Assembly (NCBI RefSeq): GCF_025506355.1 | Contig: NZ_JANZYP010000024.1 | Location: 45,434-109,433, forward strand | Reading direction: 5' to 3' | DNA from: Sphaerisporangium corydalis | GTDB taxonomy: Bacteria > Actinomycetota > Actinomycetes > Streptosporangiales > Streptosporangiaceae | Length of the DNA stretch: 64,000 nucleotides | Shown here: piece by piece, positions 62,419 through 64,000 of the stretch | Layout: each line of letters starts with the position of its first letter | Position numbering within the stretch: position 1 is the first letter of the stretch | Notes under the pieces: generated by a model | Databases searched by the model: none | Seen by the model: the letters and a program-made list of their open reading frames with translations, nothing else | Told to the model about the DNA's origin: nothing | Translations under genes and position numbers: made by a program

Positions 62419-64000
62419 CTACGAACCGCCGGATGTGCTCCCGCGGGCCGGGTGGAACGAGGACAGCACCGTCACGAGCTGTGGCCGGTGGCTCTTCCAC
62501 GTGGTCTCCGGCGTGGACCAGTAGATCGCGTAGCTCGGGCCGCCCGGCACCGACACCCAGCGTGAGAGCACGTGCGCCGGGCCGGTGGGCGCGGTGTAGG
62601 TGAACTCCCAGTCGGCCACCTCGGTGCCCGCGTACGGCGCCGGGCGGGTCACGGCGAGGCGGACGAGCTTGTACCCGGGATAGGTGCCCGCCGCGAGGGC
62701 CCGCTTCTCCGCCGCGCGCGCCGCGCCGAGGACGTCGGCCGTGCCGTCCGCCGAGCGGCTGATCCGCACCGTGCGGACGTCCCCGGCGGCGCTGAACCCG
62801 ACGCTGCCGCCCTTGGCGACGGCGCGCAGCTTGGCCGGCAGGTCGATCACGAAACCGGTCTTGTCGACGTACCGGCGAAGGCCCGGCGCGGGCGCGGCGT
62901 CCGCGCTCGCGCTGCCCTTCTCGACGGACGCCGCGCCGACCGGCACCTTGGCCCCCGCGGGAGCGCTGGGAGCGCTGTGCGAGAGCGCGGCGGCGACGAG
63001 CATGACGATGGCCGCCAGCCCGAGCAGGGCGACGACGACCAGGATGATCATCCCGGTGGGGCTGCCGCTCCGGGGCGGGGCCGTGCCCTGGAAGGCGAAC
63101 AGGTCGGTGCCGAGGCCGTTGTCGGCGGCGGGGTCGTTCCACATGGTGGCCTCGTCGGGCGCCACGCCCTGCTGGGCGAACGCCTGCGCGGACCCGGGCG
63201 GGCCGCCGAAGGCCTCGGCCCCCGTCCTGGTCGGCACGTCGTCGGGCCCCTGCGGCGCCTGGTCCCAGGGCCGCGCTTCCATCTTCGGCACGACCTGGGT
63301 GCGCTCGCTCGCGGGGACCGGCTGCTGCGGCGCCCGGCCGTACGGGTGCGCGTACGGGGCGGCCGGAGGCGCCGGTGTCCTGGACGGGACGGGCGGCGCG
63401 GCGGCGGCCGGGGGCATGGCCGGGGCCGGGGGAGGGGGCGGTGGTGAGGTGATCGCCGGGATCTGCCCCACCATCGTGGACTGGGCGTCCTCGTCGTCCG
63501 GGGCGGGAGGGGGGATGCGCAGGCCCGACCTCGGACGGATGACCGTCATGGTCTGCTCGGGATCGGCGTCCGGGTCGAAACCGGCGCCCGCCAGGAACCC
63601 GGCGTCCACCTCGAACCCGCTGTCCGGCGTGGGCTCCGCGTCCGAAGCCGCGTCCGAAGCCGCGCCCGAAGCCGCGTCCGAGACCGTGTTCGACCCCGCG
63701 GCGGCCGGAGCCTCCGGCGGGCCGGTACGCCTGCCCGCCGCGCCGGGCTGGGGCCAGGCCATGGCGGGCGTGGGCGTCGTCGTCGGGTTGGCGCGGGCCG
63801 GAGGGGTCTTGCCCGGCGAGGCGGCGGGGCGCCCCGGGGGAGGCGGAGCGGCGCCCGGTGTGGCCGGGATGGTGGCGCCCGTCTCGGTACCCGGAGGGTC
63901 GGCCGGACCGCCGACGGGTGCACGAGGCGTGGCACGGGCGGGAGCGCCGGGGGCGGGCGAGGCGGCGGGCTTCGTACGGGGCGGCGCGGGTGGGGCGGCG
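62419..64000 (-). CDS. Large Pro/Ala-rich single-pass membrane protein (5' end outside window)
   Basis: The frame is open to the right edge, giving at least 526 residues. The first 300 are low complexity, rich in Pro, Ala, Gly and Asp, with short motifs such as QTMTVIRP, QSTMVGQIP and RTQVVPKME whose Thr are plausible phosphorylation/FHA-type sites. One helix follows (TGMIILVVVALLGLAAIVMLVAAAL), then an outer domain of about 160 residues (FVIDLPAKL, YPGYKLVRLAVTR, VADWEFTYT, YAIYWSTPE) similar to domains at the end of actinobacterial Ser/Thr kinases. A kinase domain may therefore lie beyond the edge. The stop is 15 bp before fumC. Confidence 0.7.
   Translation of the reverse strand, partial: AAPPAPPRTKPAASPAPGAPARATPRAPVGGPADPPGTETGATIPATPGAAPPPPGRPAASPGKTPPARANPTTTPTPAMAWPQPGAAGRRTGPPEAPAAAGSNTVSDAASGAASDAASDAEPTPDSGFEVDAGFLAGAGFDPDADPEQTMTVIRPRSGLRIPPPAPDDEDAQSTMVGQIPAITSPPPPPPAPAMPPAAAAPPVPSRTPAPPAAPYAHPYGRAPQQPVPASERTQVVPKMEARPWDQAPQGPDDVPTRTGAEAFGGPPGSAQAFAQQGVAPDEATMWNDPAADNGLGTDLFAFQGTAPPRSGSPTGMIILVVVALLGLAAIVMLVAAALSHSAPSAPAGAKVPVGAASVEKGSASADAAPAPGLRRYVDKTGFVIDLPAKLRAVAKGGSVGFSAAGDVRTVRISRSADGTADVLGAARAAEKRALAAGTYPGYKLVRLAVTRPAPYAGTEVADWEFTYTAPTGPAHVLSRWVSVPGGPSYAIYWSTPETTWKSHRPQLVTVLSSFHPARGSTSGGS

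Overview
The window is very GC-rich DNA, with strong third-position G/C and frequent GTG/TTG starts. It carries a mycothiol S-conjugate amidase (mycothiol is restricted to Actinomycetota), a DUF4307-greA pair, GTP-type PEP carboxykinase, a PIN-PhoH2 protein and an MtrAB-LpqB-like gene trio. This points to a filamentous actinomycete; a Streptosporangiales relative is my best guess, made from sequence character alone.

Backbone. A DUF255 thioredoxin-like gene (1.5-3.5 kb), a small membrane gene + mca + DUF4307 + greA (36.3-38.7 kb), a short-chain Z-isoprenyl diphosphate synthase (45.4 kb), phoH2 (46.4 kb) and fumC (61-62.4 kb) follow the order of the Mycobacterium tuberculosis Rv1080c-Rv1098c neighbourhood. 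Housekeeping genes beside them are a penicillin-binding protein (cut by the left edge), an NlpC/P60 hydrolase, pckG, a response regulator/histidine kinase/lipoprotein operon and a secreted SLT-type muralytic protein. A Pro/Ala-rich membrane protein is cut by the right edge.

Insertion 1 (about 3.6-36 kb). It starts with a pair of ABC exporter half-transporters, then an archaeal-type aspartyl-tRNA synthetase behind a clear T-box riboswitch, an ABC-2 exporter and a large LuxR-family (LAL) regulator. A tightly packed 12-gene operon follows (14.2-27.1 kb): two clavaminate-synthase-like Fe(II)/2-oxoglutarate oxygenases, an amidohydrolase, a radical SAM enzyme, a Gfo/Idh/MocA oxidoreductase, a Rieske oxygenase, a complete ABC importer with a Tat lipoprotein binding protein, a family 2 glycosyltransferase and a large unknown protein. 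I do not recognise this as a described pathway. The extra synthetase beside exporters suggests, as a hypothesis only, that the product attacks aspartyl-tRNA synthetase. After it come a RibD-like protein with swapped domains, a 37-residue peptide gene, a CtpI-type P-ATPase with a degenerate duplicated front half, and a repeat-rich membrane protein.

Insertion 2 (about 50.8-60.9 kb). This is an accessory region with decay. Three copies of a roughly 53-bp dispersed repeat (two direct, one inverted) bracket a frameshifted RsbW-like gene, two phage minor-capsid relics, a two-PASTA membrane protein, a MerR gene split by one amber codon, an XRE regulator and a NUDIX gene cut off inside its signature.

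Regulatory sites readable by eye: the aspartyl T-box (7.33-7.59 kb); a TetR-type operator over an apparently leaderless MFS promoter (42.49 kb); four ATTGG-N6-CCAAT-type operators at pckG, one overlapping a good promoter (43.1-43.4 kb); a perfect CRP consensus site and a GTAAC/ATAAC direct repeat before the SLT gene (50.7-50.8 kb); and several perfect hairpins between genes. No tRNA, rRNA, intact transposase or CRISPR array was seen.
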